DNA from: Lachnospiraceae bacterium UBA7160
GTDB taxonomy: Bacteria > Bacillota > Clostridia > Lachnospirales > Lachnospiraceae
DNA: 11,511 nt
Assembly: GCA_002491565.1 (NCBI GenBank)
Contig: DKWE01000047.1
Location: 535 to 12,045, forward strand
Reading direction: 5' to 3'
The stretch's first letter is position 1; each line of letters begins with the position of its first letter. The position numbers were made by a program, and so were the translations under genes. Shown here in pieces: positions 1 to 6,392 of this stretch. A model generated the notes under the pieces. The model was not told the DNA's origin. It ran no database searches and saw nothing but the letters and a program-made list of their open reading frames with translations.

Positions 1-54
1 CCTGTGGGCTTTGGAACAGGTATAACAACACGATGACAAGAGGAGGAGTCTGCT

Positions 55-969
55 TTGAAGAAGCGAATTGTAATATTGTTTGCCTGCATTCTGATGCTGG
101 CAATGTGTCTTACCGTCTCCGCCACAGAATATACGGAGGGCTTTCTGCATTATACCATTTCTGAGGAGTCTATTACGATTACTGGTTATTCTGGTGAAGA
201 GGAGACCGTTACCATTCCAGCCATGATTGCCGGAATCCCTGTCAATACGATTGCTTCAGGAGCGTTCATCGGCAGCGGGATCCGAATGCTGAACCTGCCG
301 GATACGATCACTGGCGTCGAAGGCGGAGCAGTGGATGCAGGAACCATAGTGAATTACAATACCAATCGGATGCCGAACGAGCCAACGCAGCCTGGGCCGG
401 GCAGCCACGAGCCAGGTCAGTCCATGGATTCTGGTCAGTCAGGAACGAGCCAGCCTCAGCCTACGGATTCTGGTCAGTCAGAAACGAGCCAGCCTCAATC
501 TACGGGTGCCGGTCAGCCAGGAACGGACCAGTCTCAGCCCACGGGTTCCAGCCAGCCAGGAGTCGTCGTTTCGTCCGGTTCTGCTGTAGCACAGGAGGAA
601 TATGCAATCGAGGAAGTTGAAATTGAGCTTGAGGATATAGAGACACCGGGACATGGCTCAGGAAAATTACCGGCAAATGCTACGGGGGCGAGCACTAAAT
701 CCACTGCGGGAACGGATACATCTACCGGCGCGGAATCTGAAACCGCATCCTCCGGATCAGAATCCGAAAGTGCAGCCAAAACAGTACGCGAAGCAGCGGC
801 CAAACCGGTACACGAAACCGGATCCGATGAATCAGAAACCGAAGCCTCAGTTACTGAAAAAGTACCTGAAGCCGATGATAATAATTCTGCACGCACAATC
901 CTCCTTTGGGGAGCCATCGCGGCAGTTCTGGTACTTGGAGGGGCGTTGTTGTGGAAGAAAAAGAAATAA
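55..969 (+). CDS. Secreted BspA-like LRR surface protein with Ser/Gln/Pro repeat stalk and C-terminal membrane anchor
   Basis: The protein has 304 residues. Translation starts at a TTG, with AGGAGGAG at 41-48 placed six bases upstream. Residues 1-23 form a signal peptide (KKR, then a hydrophobic core, with likely cleavage after VSA). Residues about 45-95 resemble one or two BspA-type (LRR_5) repeats, with the pattern TIPAMIAGIPVNTIASGAF followed by LNLPDTI. Next come 13-residue Ser/Gln/Pro-rich tandem repeats (125-169) and a long Ser/Thr/Glu/Ala-rich low-complexity stalk (about 170-275). A hydrophobic segment (about 280-299) followed by KKKK ends the protein. No LPXTG motif is seen, so anchoring is probably through this transmembrane segment rather than by sortase. 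The LRR part is far shorter than in true BspA adhesins. A role in surface display or adhesion is inferred, not shown. An upstream frame ending at a TGA (34-36) could be the tail of a preceding operon gene. Confidence 0.8.
   Translation: MKKRIVILFACILMLAMCLTVSATEYTEGFLHYTISEESITITGYSGEEETVTIPAMIAGIPVNTIASGAFIGSGIRMLNLPDTITGVEGGAVDAGTIVNYNTNRMPNEPTQPGPGSHEPGQSMDSGQSGTSQPQPTDSGQSETSQPQSTGAGQPGTDQSQPTGSSQPGVVVSSGSAVAQEEYAIEEVEIELEDIETPGHGSGKLPANATGASTKSTAGTDTSTGAESETASSGSESESAAKTVREAAAKPVHETGSDESETEASVTEKVPEADDNNSARTILLWGAIAAVLVLGGALLWKKKK
427..561 (+). repeat. 39-bp in-frame tandem repeats in the surface-protein stalk
   Basis: Three full 39-bp units (427-465, 466-504, 505-543) and a partial fourth (544-561) encode 13-residue units. 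The first is DSGQSGTSQPQPT, the second DSGQSETSQPQST and the third GAGQPGTDQSQPT. Units one and two are nearly identical at DNA level and unit three has drifted. The repeats lengthen the extracellular stalk and are likely to vary in copy number between strains (inference). Confidence 0.85.
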
Positions 970-1109
970 AGAAAATCGTCATTTCTCTGGCAGGGTGAAG
1001 CATTGGCGTTATCCTGCTGTTTCTTTGTCTTATGGTGTTTCTGGTGGAGGCGCTCGGTATTTTTATTACAGTACTGGTATTGCATCGCGACACTGGGAAT
1101 TGCTGTTAA
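951..1109 (+). pseudogene. Small membrane protein reading frame interrupted by in-frame TGA
   Basis: A GTG at 951 lies inside the 3' end of the surface-protein gene, with GGAGGGG (937-943) seven bases upstream. It reads VEEKEIKKIVISLAG and then meets TGA at 996-998. The same frame continues without a stop as a strongly hydrophobic segment (SIGVILLFLCLMVFLVEALG, then IFITVLVL) and a polar end, stopping at TAA 1107-1109. A charged N-terminus followed by one long membrane span, in one frame and translationally coupled to the gene before it, suggests a real small membrane protein of about 52 residues that acquired a nonsense mutation. Alternatives are a 15-residue coupled ORF followed by chance hydrophobicity, or a sequencing error. 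I do not recognise the family. Confidence 0.45.
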
Positions 1110-1172
1110 AGTGTCATCTCTTTTGCTCAGATGTGTCGGGATTGGAAGATTTCGACTTTTTGACTTTCGGCT

Positions 1173-1280
1173 TTACCGGGCTCTGCCAAAAGGCTTCAGG
1201 TAAGTCTGGTAGTTTCTGACCGTATTGGCAGCGAGATTCCTGGCCTGAAGCATTTCAACAAAAAGAGATAAATAGTCCAT
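1173..1280 (-). pseudogene. Truncated tyrosine recombinase (integrase), N-terminal fragment only
   Basis: On the minus strand an ATG (1278-1280) is preceded five bases upstream by a perfect AGGAGG (1286-1291). The frame begins MDYLSLFVEMLQARN and continues LAANTVRNYQTYLKPF before diverging and stopping at 1173-1175. This matches the start of the SAM-like DNA-binding domain of phage-type integrases, where the pattern of a long helix, then 'L..NTVRNY...L..F', is diagnostic. Only about 31 codons remain. The rest of the domain and the whole catalytic domain (R...HxxR...Y) are missing. It is the decayed edge of a mobile element, probably created by an internal deletion. Recognition is from the motif alone. 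Confidence 0.6.
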
Positions 1281-1398
1281 AATGACCTCCTATAAAGTGA
1301 GAATTCCAGTAGAAACAAATGGGAAATCCACAGCCAGGAGGCGGACGGCAAAATTTTTTTGATATGCTGAGCTTGAAAATATATGATAAAGTAAACAT

Positions 1399-1470
1399 AG
1401 CAGTTTTGGGAGTTATGTTGATTGTCGTGTGTGGTAGCTCAACAATACAACATATCTTCAAAAACTGCTA
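1399..1470. repeat. Imperfect inverted repeat in the mobile-element remnant region
   Basis: AGCAGTTTT (1399-1407) is complementary to AAAACTGCT (1461-1469), and inside it ATGTTG (1415-1420) is complementary to CAACAT (1448-1453). Together these could form a long interrupted stem-loop that overlaps the 3' end of the transposase fragment. It could be a remnant element end or a weak hairpin. No function is assigned. Confidence 0.4.
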
Positions 1471-1702
1471 CTTTTTTGAGATTATTTGAAGTGTCATCAT
1501 TTATCACATCTGAAATCATTGCGTTTTCTTTCAGCATGATTGCGTATTTGCAGTCGTTTCCTTCAAGGGCTTCGTACAGGTCCGGCGTTGCAAAACCACT
1601 GTTACCGTGCAGGTATAACTGAATGTCAGGAAAGTCTTCTGTGAATTTAAGTATTTTTGCACTTTTGGACACTGGAATGATGAAAATAGAATGTGTTATC
1701 AT
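1439..1702 (-). pseudogene. Decayed IS1380-family-like DDE transposase fragment
   Basis: The minus-strand frame of 87 codons contains FPDIQLYLHGNSGFATPDLY followed by EALEGNDCKYAIMLKENA. This corresponds to the core of IS1380-type DDE transposases, where a beta strand leads into (R)GDSGFA with the catalytic Asp, then 'P.LY..(L/C)E......YAIRLK.N'. The functional enzymes are several hundred residues long. Here only the central part is left, and both the first catalytic region and the C-terminal region are absent. The GDSGF motif reads GNSGF, so the catalytic Asp has become Asn. After LKENAMI the similarity fades. The fragment is inactive, and its nominal Met start is not a true start. Its strand is the same as that of the nearby integrase fragment. 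Confidence 0.6.
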
Positions 1703-1790
1703 AGGACAATAGAGATTGTGACCTGTAGCGCAGACACGATAGGGTTTGTGGTTTAAAGGATAGTAAAGGCAAGCTTTTCGATGATAACAC
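1693..1790. repeat. Perfect 10-bp inverted repeat flanking the stretch upstream of the kinase gene
   Basis: GTGTTATCAT (1693-1702) and ATGATAACAC (1781-1790) are exact reverse complements separated by 78 bases. The left copy sits at the end of the transposase remnant and the right copy lies 25 bases before the kinase start codon. They may be ends of a lost small element or a regulatory dyad. I see no convincing sigma-70 promoter in 1700-1803, although the operon must be driven from this stretch or from upstream. Confidence 0.5.
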
Positions 1791-1815
1791 TGCAGATAAG
1801 GTAAGGGGAGGATAC

Positions 1816-2676
1816 ATGCCTGTAGATTTCAGAATCAAGCTGGCAGGGCAGAATATTGCCATAGCCGCACGTTTTCCATATGTAAAAGAGTACTGCAGGG
1901 ATTATCTGACCGTAGAAAAACCTGCATTTTCCGTGTGTATCACTGCGGAAGATATCGCCTTTGAACGGGAAAAATCTGCCCGCGAAGATCAACTGGAAGG
2001 GCATGCGGTCCGGCATTTTTCGGATGCGTATCTGGAAACGCTGGCAGTCTACCGCAAGATTGCGGTGAAGCTGCTGGAGGACAATGTATTGCTGTTCCAC
2101 GGCTCTGCGATCTCTGTGGATGGCGTGGGATATCTCTTCACTGCCAAAAGCGGCACTGGAAAGAGTACCCATACGCGATTGTGGCGGGAACTGTTTGGCG
2201 AGCGGGCGGTGATGGTCAACGATGATAAGCCTCTGCTGCGGATTGGAGAGAACGGCGTCACCGTCTATGGTACTCCCTGGGATGGCAAGCACCGCCTGAG
2301 CACCAATCTTGCTGTGCCGCTGAAAGCCATTTGCATTTTGGAGCGCGGCAGGGAAAACCGGATCACTCCTGTCACCGGACGGGATGCTTACCCAATGCTG
2401 ATGCAGCAGAGCTATCGCCCTGATGATGCAGCCTCTATGAGGAAGACCATGGCGCTGGTGGACAGGCTTGGCAGCTCGGTTTCCCTCTACCGTTTGCAAT
2501 GCAGCATGGAGTTGGAGGCGGCAGAGACAGCATATAAGGCTATGGAGCCGGAGGCGGCAGAGACAGGACATAAGGCTATGAAGCCGGAGGCAGCAGAAAA
2601 CGCATATAAGGCTATGGAGCCGGAGACCGCAGAGACAGCATACATGGCTATGAAAGAAAGGAAAGAGAAAGTATGA
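1816..2676 (+). CDS. HPr kinase-like kinase (lasso-peptide-kinase type) with expanded C-terminus
   Basis: The protein has 286 residues. ATG follows AGGGGAGGA (1804-1812). The fold is that of HprK/P-loop PEP-carboxykinase-like kinases. HGSAI at residues 95-99 is a family motif, the Walker A is SGTGKST (112-118), NDDKPLL (135-141) supplies the acidic Walker-B-like/catalytic Asp pair, and YGTPWDGKH follows at 151-159. Relatives of this size lacking the HPr-binding N-domain phosphorylate RiPP peptides in kinase-bearing lasso clusters (paeninodin-type, PadeK-like). True HPr kinases sit in sugar-regulation contexts and are longer, so a peptide or small-molecule substrate is more likely (inference). 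The last 50 residues are four copies of a 12-residue unit that appear to be an amplification of the normal C-terminal helix. The stop codon overlaps the next start in ATGA, so translation is coupled. Confidence 0.8.
   Translation: MPVDFRIKLAGQNIAIAARFPYVKEYCRDYLTVEKPAFSVCITAEDIAFEREKSAREDQLEGHAVRHFSDAYLETLAVYRKIAVKLLEDNVLLFHGSAISVDGVGYLFTAKSGTGKSTHTRLWRELFGERAVMVNDDKPLLRIGENGVTVYGTPWDGKHRLSTNLAVPLKAICILERGRENRITPVTGRDAYPMLMQQSYRPDDAASMRKTMALVDRLGSSVSLYRLQCSMELEAAETAYKAMEPEAAETGHKAMKPEAAENAYKAMEPETAETAYMAMKERKEKV
2515..2658 (+). repeat. Four 36-bp tandem repeats at the 3' end of the kinase gene
   Basis: Units at 2515-2550, 2551-2586, 2587-2622 and 2623-2658 encode EAAETAYKAMEP, EAAETGHKAMKP, EAAENAYKAMEP and ETAETAYMAMKE. 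Each unit has helix-forming composition with alternating Glu/Ala and Lys/Met. The period is exactly 36 bp and keeps the frame, and differences between copies are mostly single substitutions, suggesting recent duplication. Confidence 0.9.
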
Positions 2677-2933
2677 AACTGAAAAAAGGATTCATCACTC
2701 AGGAGACAGACGGCGAGCAGATCATGGTCGCTGTCGGCAGCACCAAATTCGCCGGACTCGTCCGTTCCAACAAAACGGCAGCTTTTATTGTGGACAGCCT
2801 GAAATCCGAGACCACCAAAGAGGCGATTGTGGATGCCATGGCGAAAAAATACGATGCTCCGGAGGATGTTCTTGCAAACGATGTGGAAGGGATTCTGAAC
2901 AAACTTCGTTCGATCAGTGCGCTGGATGAATAA
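2673..2933 (+). CDS. PqqD-family peptide chaperone / RiPP recognition element
   Basis: The protein has 86 residues and starts within the ATGA overlap with the kinase stop, with GGAAAGAG a few bases upstream. Its size and pattern match PqqD-like proteins: an N-terminal beta region (FITQETDGEQIMVAVGSTKFAGLVRSN split around a turn), then a helix with 'N.TAAFIVDSL' and 'T.EAIVDAMAKKYDAP', and a final helix 'VEGILNKLRSISAL'. PqqD domains form the winged-helix-like RRE that binds the leader of a ribosomal precursor peptide and delivers it to modifying enzymes. In lasso systems the equivalent is B1. Its presence is the main reason to read this operon as peptide-modifying. It overlaps the protease gene by eight bases. 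Confidence 0.8.
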   Translation: MKLKKGFITQETDGEQIMVAVGSTKFAGLVRSNKTAAFIVDSLKSETTKEAIVDAMAKKYDAPEDVLANDVEGILNKLRSISALDE

Positions 2934-3366
2934 ATCAACGTTTGAAGAAGAACTAGAAAAGCATGGGCGACTGATCTATACCAATGTCGGGGACAGTATG
3001 ATGCCATTGCTCAGAGAACGCAGGGATTTGCTCATCATAGAACGCCCCCAGGGCAGACTGAAAAAATATGATGTGCCGCTTTATAAGCGGAACAGTGGGC
3101 AATATGTACTTCACCGGATCATCAAGGTGCGAAAAGAGGACTATGTGCTCTGTGGAGATAATCGCTGCTGCCGGGAATACGGCATTACGGATCAATTCAT
3201 TATCGGAGTATTGACCGGGTTTGTCCGGGACGGCAGGACATATTCTGTGACGGACCCAGGGTACCGCTTCTATGTGCATGTATGGTGCGGCCTGTTTTAT
3301 CCCCGTATGATCATCCTGAAGGTCAAAGCATTCCTGCGCCGGCTCAGAAAAAAACGAAGAGTATGA
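2926..3366 (+). CDS. S24/S26-family signal-peptidase-like serine protease
   Basis: With the ATG at 2926 the protein has 146 residues; a GTG at 2917 is an alternative. The nucleophile motif is VGDSMMPLL with Ser24. The second conserved block is KKYDVPLYK, then YVLHRII with His63 (residues 61-66), and the third is LCGDNRCC at 75-82. A His in the second block points to a Ser/His dyad as in SipW/ER-type signal peptidases rather than the Ser/Lys dyad of bacterial type I enzymes. A hydrophobic segment at about 113-133 followed by a very basic tail (RRLRKKRRV) suggests C-terminal membrane attachment, unusual for signal peptidase I. Context suggests cleavage of a precursor or leader peptide, replacing the B2 protease of lasso clusters (inference). 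It overlaps its neighbours on both sides. Confidence 0.75.
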   Translation: MNKSTFEEELEKHGRLIYTNVGDSMMPLLRERRDLLIIERPQGRLKKYDVPLYKRNSGQYVLHRIIKVRKEDYVLCGDNRCCREYGITDQFIIGVLTGFVRDGRTYSVTDPGYRFYVHVWCGLFYPRMIILKVKAFLRRLRKKRRV

Positions 3367-5072
3367 AAAAAGGGAAAGAAAACCAAATGGCATTGTCCTG
3401 GCTGTGGGGGGTGGTCCGCGGTAAAACATGGCTCGTGGGGCTGCTTACGCTGACACAGACGCTGCTGGGGGTAACCGGCGTGGGCAATGCCCTGATTTTA
3501 CGAAGCTTGATTGACGCAGCCGTTACAAAAGACGGGGAAATGTTTCGGTGCGTATCGATAGGCTTCATTGCATTTATCACCGTTCAGATTGCCCTGCGGG
3601 CTGCAAACCGTTTTTTGGAGGAATACATCCGGTCCACGATGGAGAACCGCTGTAAAAAGCGGCTGCTCGCGAACCTGCTGAAACGAGACTATGCTGCCGT
3701 TACTGAGGTTCATTCCGGGGAATGGATGAATCGACTGACTTCGGATACGGTGGTGGTGGGAGATGGGCTGACACAGATTATACCCGGTGCGGCGGGCATG
3801 CTCGCGCGGCTGTTGGGGGCAGCAGTGACGTTGCTGGTTTTGGAGCCGCGGTTCGGTTTTCTGATTCTGCCGGGCGGTCTGCTGCTGATGGCTTTGACCT
3901 TTGGATTTCGCCGGGTACTCAAAAGATTACATAAAAAAATACAGGAAGCAGACGGCTCTCTGCGTGTGTTCCTTCAGGAGCATCTGAAGAGCCTGCTGGT
4001 CGTGCGTGCGTTTTCCAGAGAGCGGCAGACGCTGGAACAGGCGGAAAAATGGATGGACGCGCATCAGGCGGCGCGCATGCGCCGGAATCATTTTTCGAAT
4101 CTGTGCAACATTGGATTTGCCATCGCAATGAGAGGCGCTTATGTATTTGGCGCTGTTTTCTGCGGTTACAGCATTCTGAACGGAACGATGAGCTACGGAA
4201 CGTTTACAGCGGTGCTCCAGCTTGTCAGCCAGATACAAAATCCCTTCGCCAATATCACCGGCTATCTCCCCCGCTATTATGCCATGCTGGCCAGTGCCGA
4301 GCGCCTGATGGAGGCAGAAGGTTTTCCGGAGGACGGTGGGACGGAGCGAATCTCCGAGAAAGAAGTTCAGGAAATTTATCAGCAAAGTTTTGGCGGAATC
4401 GGACTTCTGGATGCAGATTTTACCTATCGCCCTCCAGTTTTGGCCGAAGGAGAATCCGTCATCATGCCGGTGGTACTTCAGGGAGTTTTTCTGGAAATCC
4501 ACAAAGGGGAATATGTGGCTTTTACCGGGCCTTCCGGATGCGGCAAAAGCACCATACTGAAGCTTTTGCTGTGCCTGTATCCTCTGGATGGCGGAAGCCG
4601 GTATTTGCTTTGCGGGGGATCAGCACAGGAATTGACTGCCGCATGGCGCAGCCTGTTTGCCTATGTCCCACAGGGGAATCAACTGCTGTCCGGCACCGTG
4701 CGGGAGGTGGTTGCCTTTGGCGATGCAGAGAAAATGCGGCAGGAGGAACGGCTGCTTGACGCATTGGAAATTGCCTGTGCAAAGGAGTTTGTCATGGCAT
4801 TGGAGCATGGCGTGGATACGAGTCTGGGAGAGCAGGGCGCCGGACTTTCGGAAGGTCAGATGCAACGGTTGGCCATTGCCAGAGCCGTGTTTTCCAATCA
4901 TCCGGTTCTGATGCTGGACGAGGCTACCAGCGCTCTGGACGAAGCAACCGAGGCGAGGCTTCTGGCAAATCTGCGCGCGATGACCGACCGGACTGTCCTG
5001 ATCGTGACTCATCGTCCGGCGGCGCTTTCCATTGTAGATAAAATCATTGATCTGAAAGGCAGTGACAGATAA
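3363..5072 (+). CDS. ABC exporter, fused transmembrane and ATPase domains
   Basis: Starting at the ATG of the ATGA overlap with the protease stop gives 569 residues. An ATG at 3387, preceded by AGGGAAAG, is an alternative start eight codons later. The N-terminal half is a six-helix type-1 exporter domain. The C-terminal half is a complete nucleotide-binding domain with Walker A GPSGCGKS (389-396), Q-loop VPQG, signature LSEGQ (495-499), Walker B VLMLDEA (Asp519, Glu520), D-loop SALD and H-loop His550. There is no N-terminal C39 peptidase domain, so leader removal, if any, must come from the separate S26 protease encoded just before it. Such half-transporters dimerise, and the context suggests export of the modified product (inference). 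Confidence 0.88.
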   Translation: MKKGKENQMALSWLWGVVRGKTWLVGLLTLTQTLLGVTGVGNALILRSLIDAAVTKDGEMFRCVSIGFIAFITVQIALRAANRFLEEYIRSTMENRCKKRLLANLLKRDYAAVTEVHSGEWMNRLTSDTVVVGDGLTQIIPGAAGMLARLLGAAVTLLVLEPRFGFLILPGGLLLMALTFGFRRVLKRLHKKIQEADGSLRVFLQEHLKSLLVVRAFSRERQTLEQAEKWMDAHQAARMRRNHFSNLCNIGFAIAMRGAYVFGAVFCGYSILNGTMSYGTFTAVLQLVSQIQNPFANITGYLPRYYAMLASAERLMEAEGFPEDGGTERISEKEVQEIYQQSFGGIGLLDADFTYRPPVLAEGESVIMPVVLQGVFLEIHKGEYVAFTGPSGCGKSTILKLLLCLYPLDGGSRYLLCGGSAQELTAAWRSLFAYVPQGNQLLSGTVREVVAFGDAEKMRQEERLLDALEIACAKEFVMALEHGVDTSLGEQGAGLSEGQMQRLAIARAVFSNHPVLMLDEATSALDEATEARLLANLRAMTDRTVLIVTHRPAALSIVDKIIDLKGSDR

Positions 5073-5128
5073 TAAAAACGGAGTCGAAAAACAAGCTCGA
5101 TTAAATCGGAAAGAAGGAGAGAAACGGC

Positions 5129-6370
5129 ATGAAGGAAGCAGGGCCAAAGCAGCCGGTACAGGCCAGGGAGGAAGCCGGGGCAGAGCAGCTAGCACAGGTC
5201 AGGAAGGAAGCCAGGAAAAAGCAGGCGGCACTGGATATGATTTATCTGGCTTCCTGTGCGCTGCACAATATAGAGCCAGAGAAAGGGCAGCTTGATGAAA
5301 TCGAGTGGGATGTCCTATACCGGACTGCGAAGCGTCAGTCTATGACAGCTGTGGTATGTATGGCGCTGGAAGCCAGCCATGCTTTTACGAAAATGGAGCC
5401 GGCTCTTGCGAAAAAGTGGCAGGATGATAAGAACAAATCTATCCGGAAAACGGTGCTCATGGATGAAGAATGGCAGAAAATGAAGGGCTTTATGGAGTCT
5501 CAGGGAATCTGGTATATGCCGCTGAAGGGTCTGGTGATAAAGGATTTATATCCCAAATATGGAATGCGCCAGATGGCGGATTATGATATCCTTTTCGATC
5601 CCGCCGGGCATGAGAAGCTGCAGGCGTATATGGCTGGCCAGGGGTATGAGAGAAAAGACAACAAATCAAATATTCACGATGCATATTATATGGATCCGGT
5701 TTATAACTTTGAACTGCACTGGGCGCTTTTTGGGGATCTTCACAATCCTGCCTGGCAGAATTACTATAAAAATGTGAAGGAGCGGCTGATACCGGATAAA
5801 GGCTCTTGCTACCGTTTTCGTGATGAGGATTTTTATGTCTATATGACAGCCCACGCATGCAAGCATTACAGAAGCGGAGGAACCGGACTGCGTGCTTTGA
5901 TGGATTGCTATGTGTATTGTCAGAAAAAGGGGGATGCGCTTGATTGGTATTCCGTCAGAACAGAGCTGGAGCTTCTTGACCTTACAGAATTTGAACAAAT
6001 GTGCAGAGAATTGGCATTTTGCCTGTTTTCCGAGCCGAATCCTTATTTGACGGATACACTCACGGAAAAACAGAGAAAGGCTATAGAATATTTTATTGGC
6101 TCCGGGACCTATGGCACCACAGAACACAGAATTGAGAATCAGCTGCATGCTCTGCAGCGGGATGAAGATGCAGTCAGCATCAAAACGAAATTGCATTATC
6201 TTTGGCGGAGACTGGTACCGAACATGGCGTGGTTTCGGACCTTTGTTCCGTTTTGTTACCGGCATAAATGGGCAATTCCTTTTTTTATGATTTACAGAGT
6301 GCTGCGTGGTTTGACTGTTCGGAGAAAAAAGCTGTGGAGGGAAATTCAGACTTTGCGTAAAGTCAGATAG
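5129..6370 (+). CDS. Nucleotidyltransferase-family protein (NTP_transf_5 type)
   Basis: The protein has 413 residues. The ATG is preceded by AGAAGGAGA (5112-5120). The core motif is LKG (132-134), then LYPKYGMRQMADYDILFD (140-157), in which the Asp pair D151/D153 and D157 fit the metal-binding acidic residues of this uncharacterised nucleotidyltransferase family. ELHW (196-199) and a helical region AHACKHYRSGGTGLRALMD (241-259) are also typical. A homologous protein (PadeNT-like) accompanies the kinase in paeninodin-type lasso clusters, though its reaction is not established to my knowledge. Residues 3-38 are a 12-residue repeat extension. Relatives usually begin near the MIYLASCAL motif (residue 37), but that Met has no ribosome binding site, so the longer start is preferred. 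The gene lies 56 bases after the ABC exporter and ends the operon before a terminator. Confidence 0.75.
   Translation: MKEAGPKQPVQAREEAGAEQLAQVRKEARKKQAALDMIYLASCALHNIEPEKGQLDEIEWDVLYRTAKRQSMTAVVCMALEASHAFTKMEPALAKKWQDDKNKSIRKTVLMDEEWQKMKGFMESQGIWYMPLKGLVIKDLYPKYGMRQMADYDILFDPAGHEKLQAYMAGQGYERKDNKSNIHDAYYMDPVYNFELHWALFGDLHNPAWQNYYKNVKERLIPDKGSCYRFRDEDFYVYMTAHACKHYRSGGTGLRALMDCYVYCQKKGDALDWYSVRTELELLDLTEFEQMCRELAFCLFSEPNPYLTDTLTEKQRKAIEYFIGSGTYGTTEHRIENQLHALQRDEDAVSIKTKLHYLWRRLVPNMAWFRTFVPFCYRHKWAIPFFMIYRVLRGLTVRRKKLWREIQTLRKVR
5135..5242 (+). repeat. 36-bp tandem repeats at the 5' end of the nucleotidyltransferase gene
   Basis: Two clear units (5135-5170, EAGPKQPVQARE; 5171-5206, EAGAEQLAQVRK) are followed by a degenerate third (5207-5242, EARKKQAALDMI). 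The period is exactly 36 bp in frame, the same as the repeat in the kinase gene of this operon, although the DNA of the two arrays is not obviously related. Confidence 0.7.
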
Positions 6371-6392
6371 AAATCGAAGACGGAACGGAAAG

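Noticed and set aside
1..36. Possible 3' end of an upstream gene (frame ending TGA at 34-36, reading PVGFGTGITTR)
   Set aside because: Eleven codons are too few to choose among the open frames; spacing to the next gene is suggestive only.
427..561. Evenly spaced repeats considered as a CRISPR array
   Set aside because: Units are contiguous without spacers and keep the reading frame, so they are coding tandem repeats.
534..1085. Minus-strand open frame of 183 codons rich in Ser/Ala/Val
   Set aside because: Complement of the low-complexity stalk of the surface protein.
1753..2571. Minus-strand open frame of 272 codons
   Set aside because: Antisense to the kinase gene, whose motifs are unambiguous; no recognisable domain.
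5062..5295. Open frame with Gly/Ser/Ala repeats overlapping the start of the nucleotidyltransferase, considered as a RiPP precursor
   Set aside because: It is the shifted reading of the 36-bp repeats in the nucleotidyltransferase gene; it starts inside the ABC gene without a ribosome binding site.
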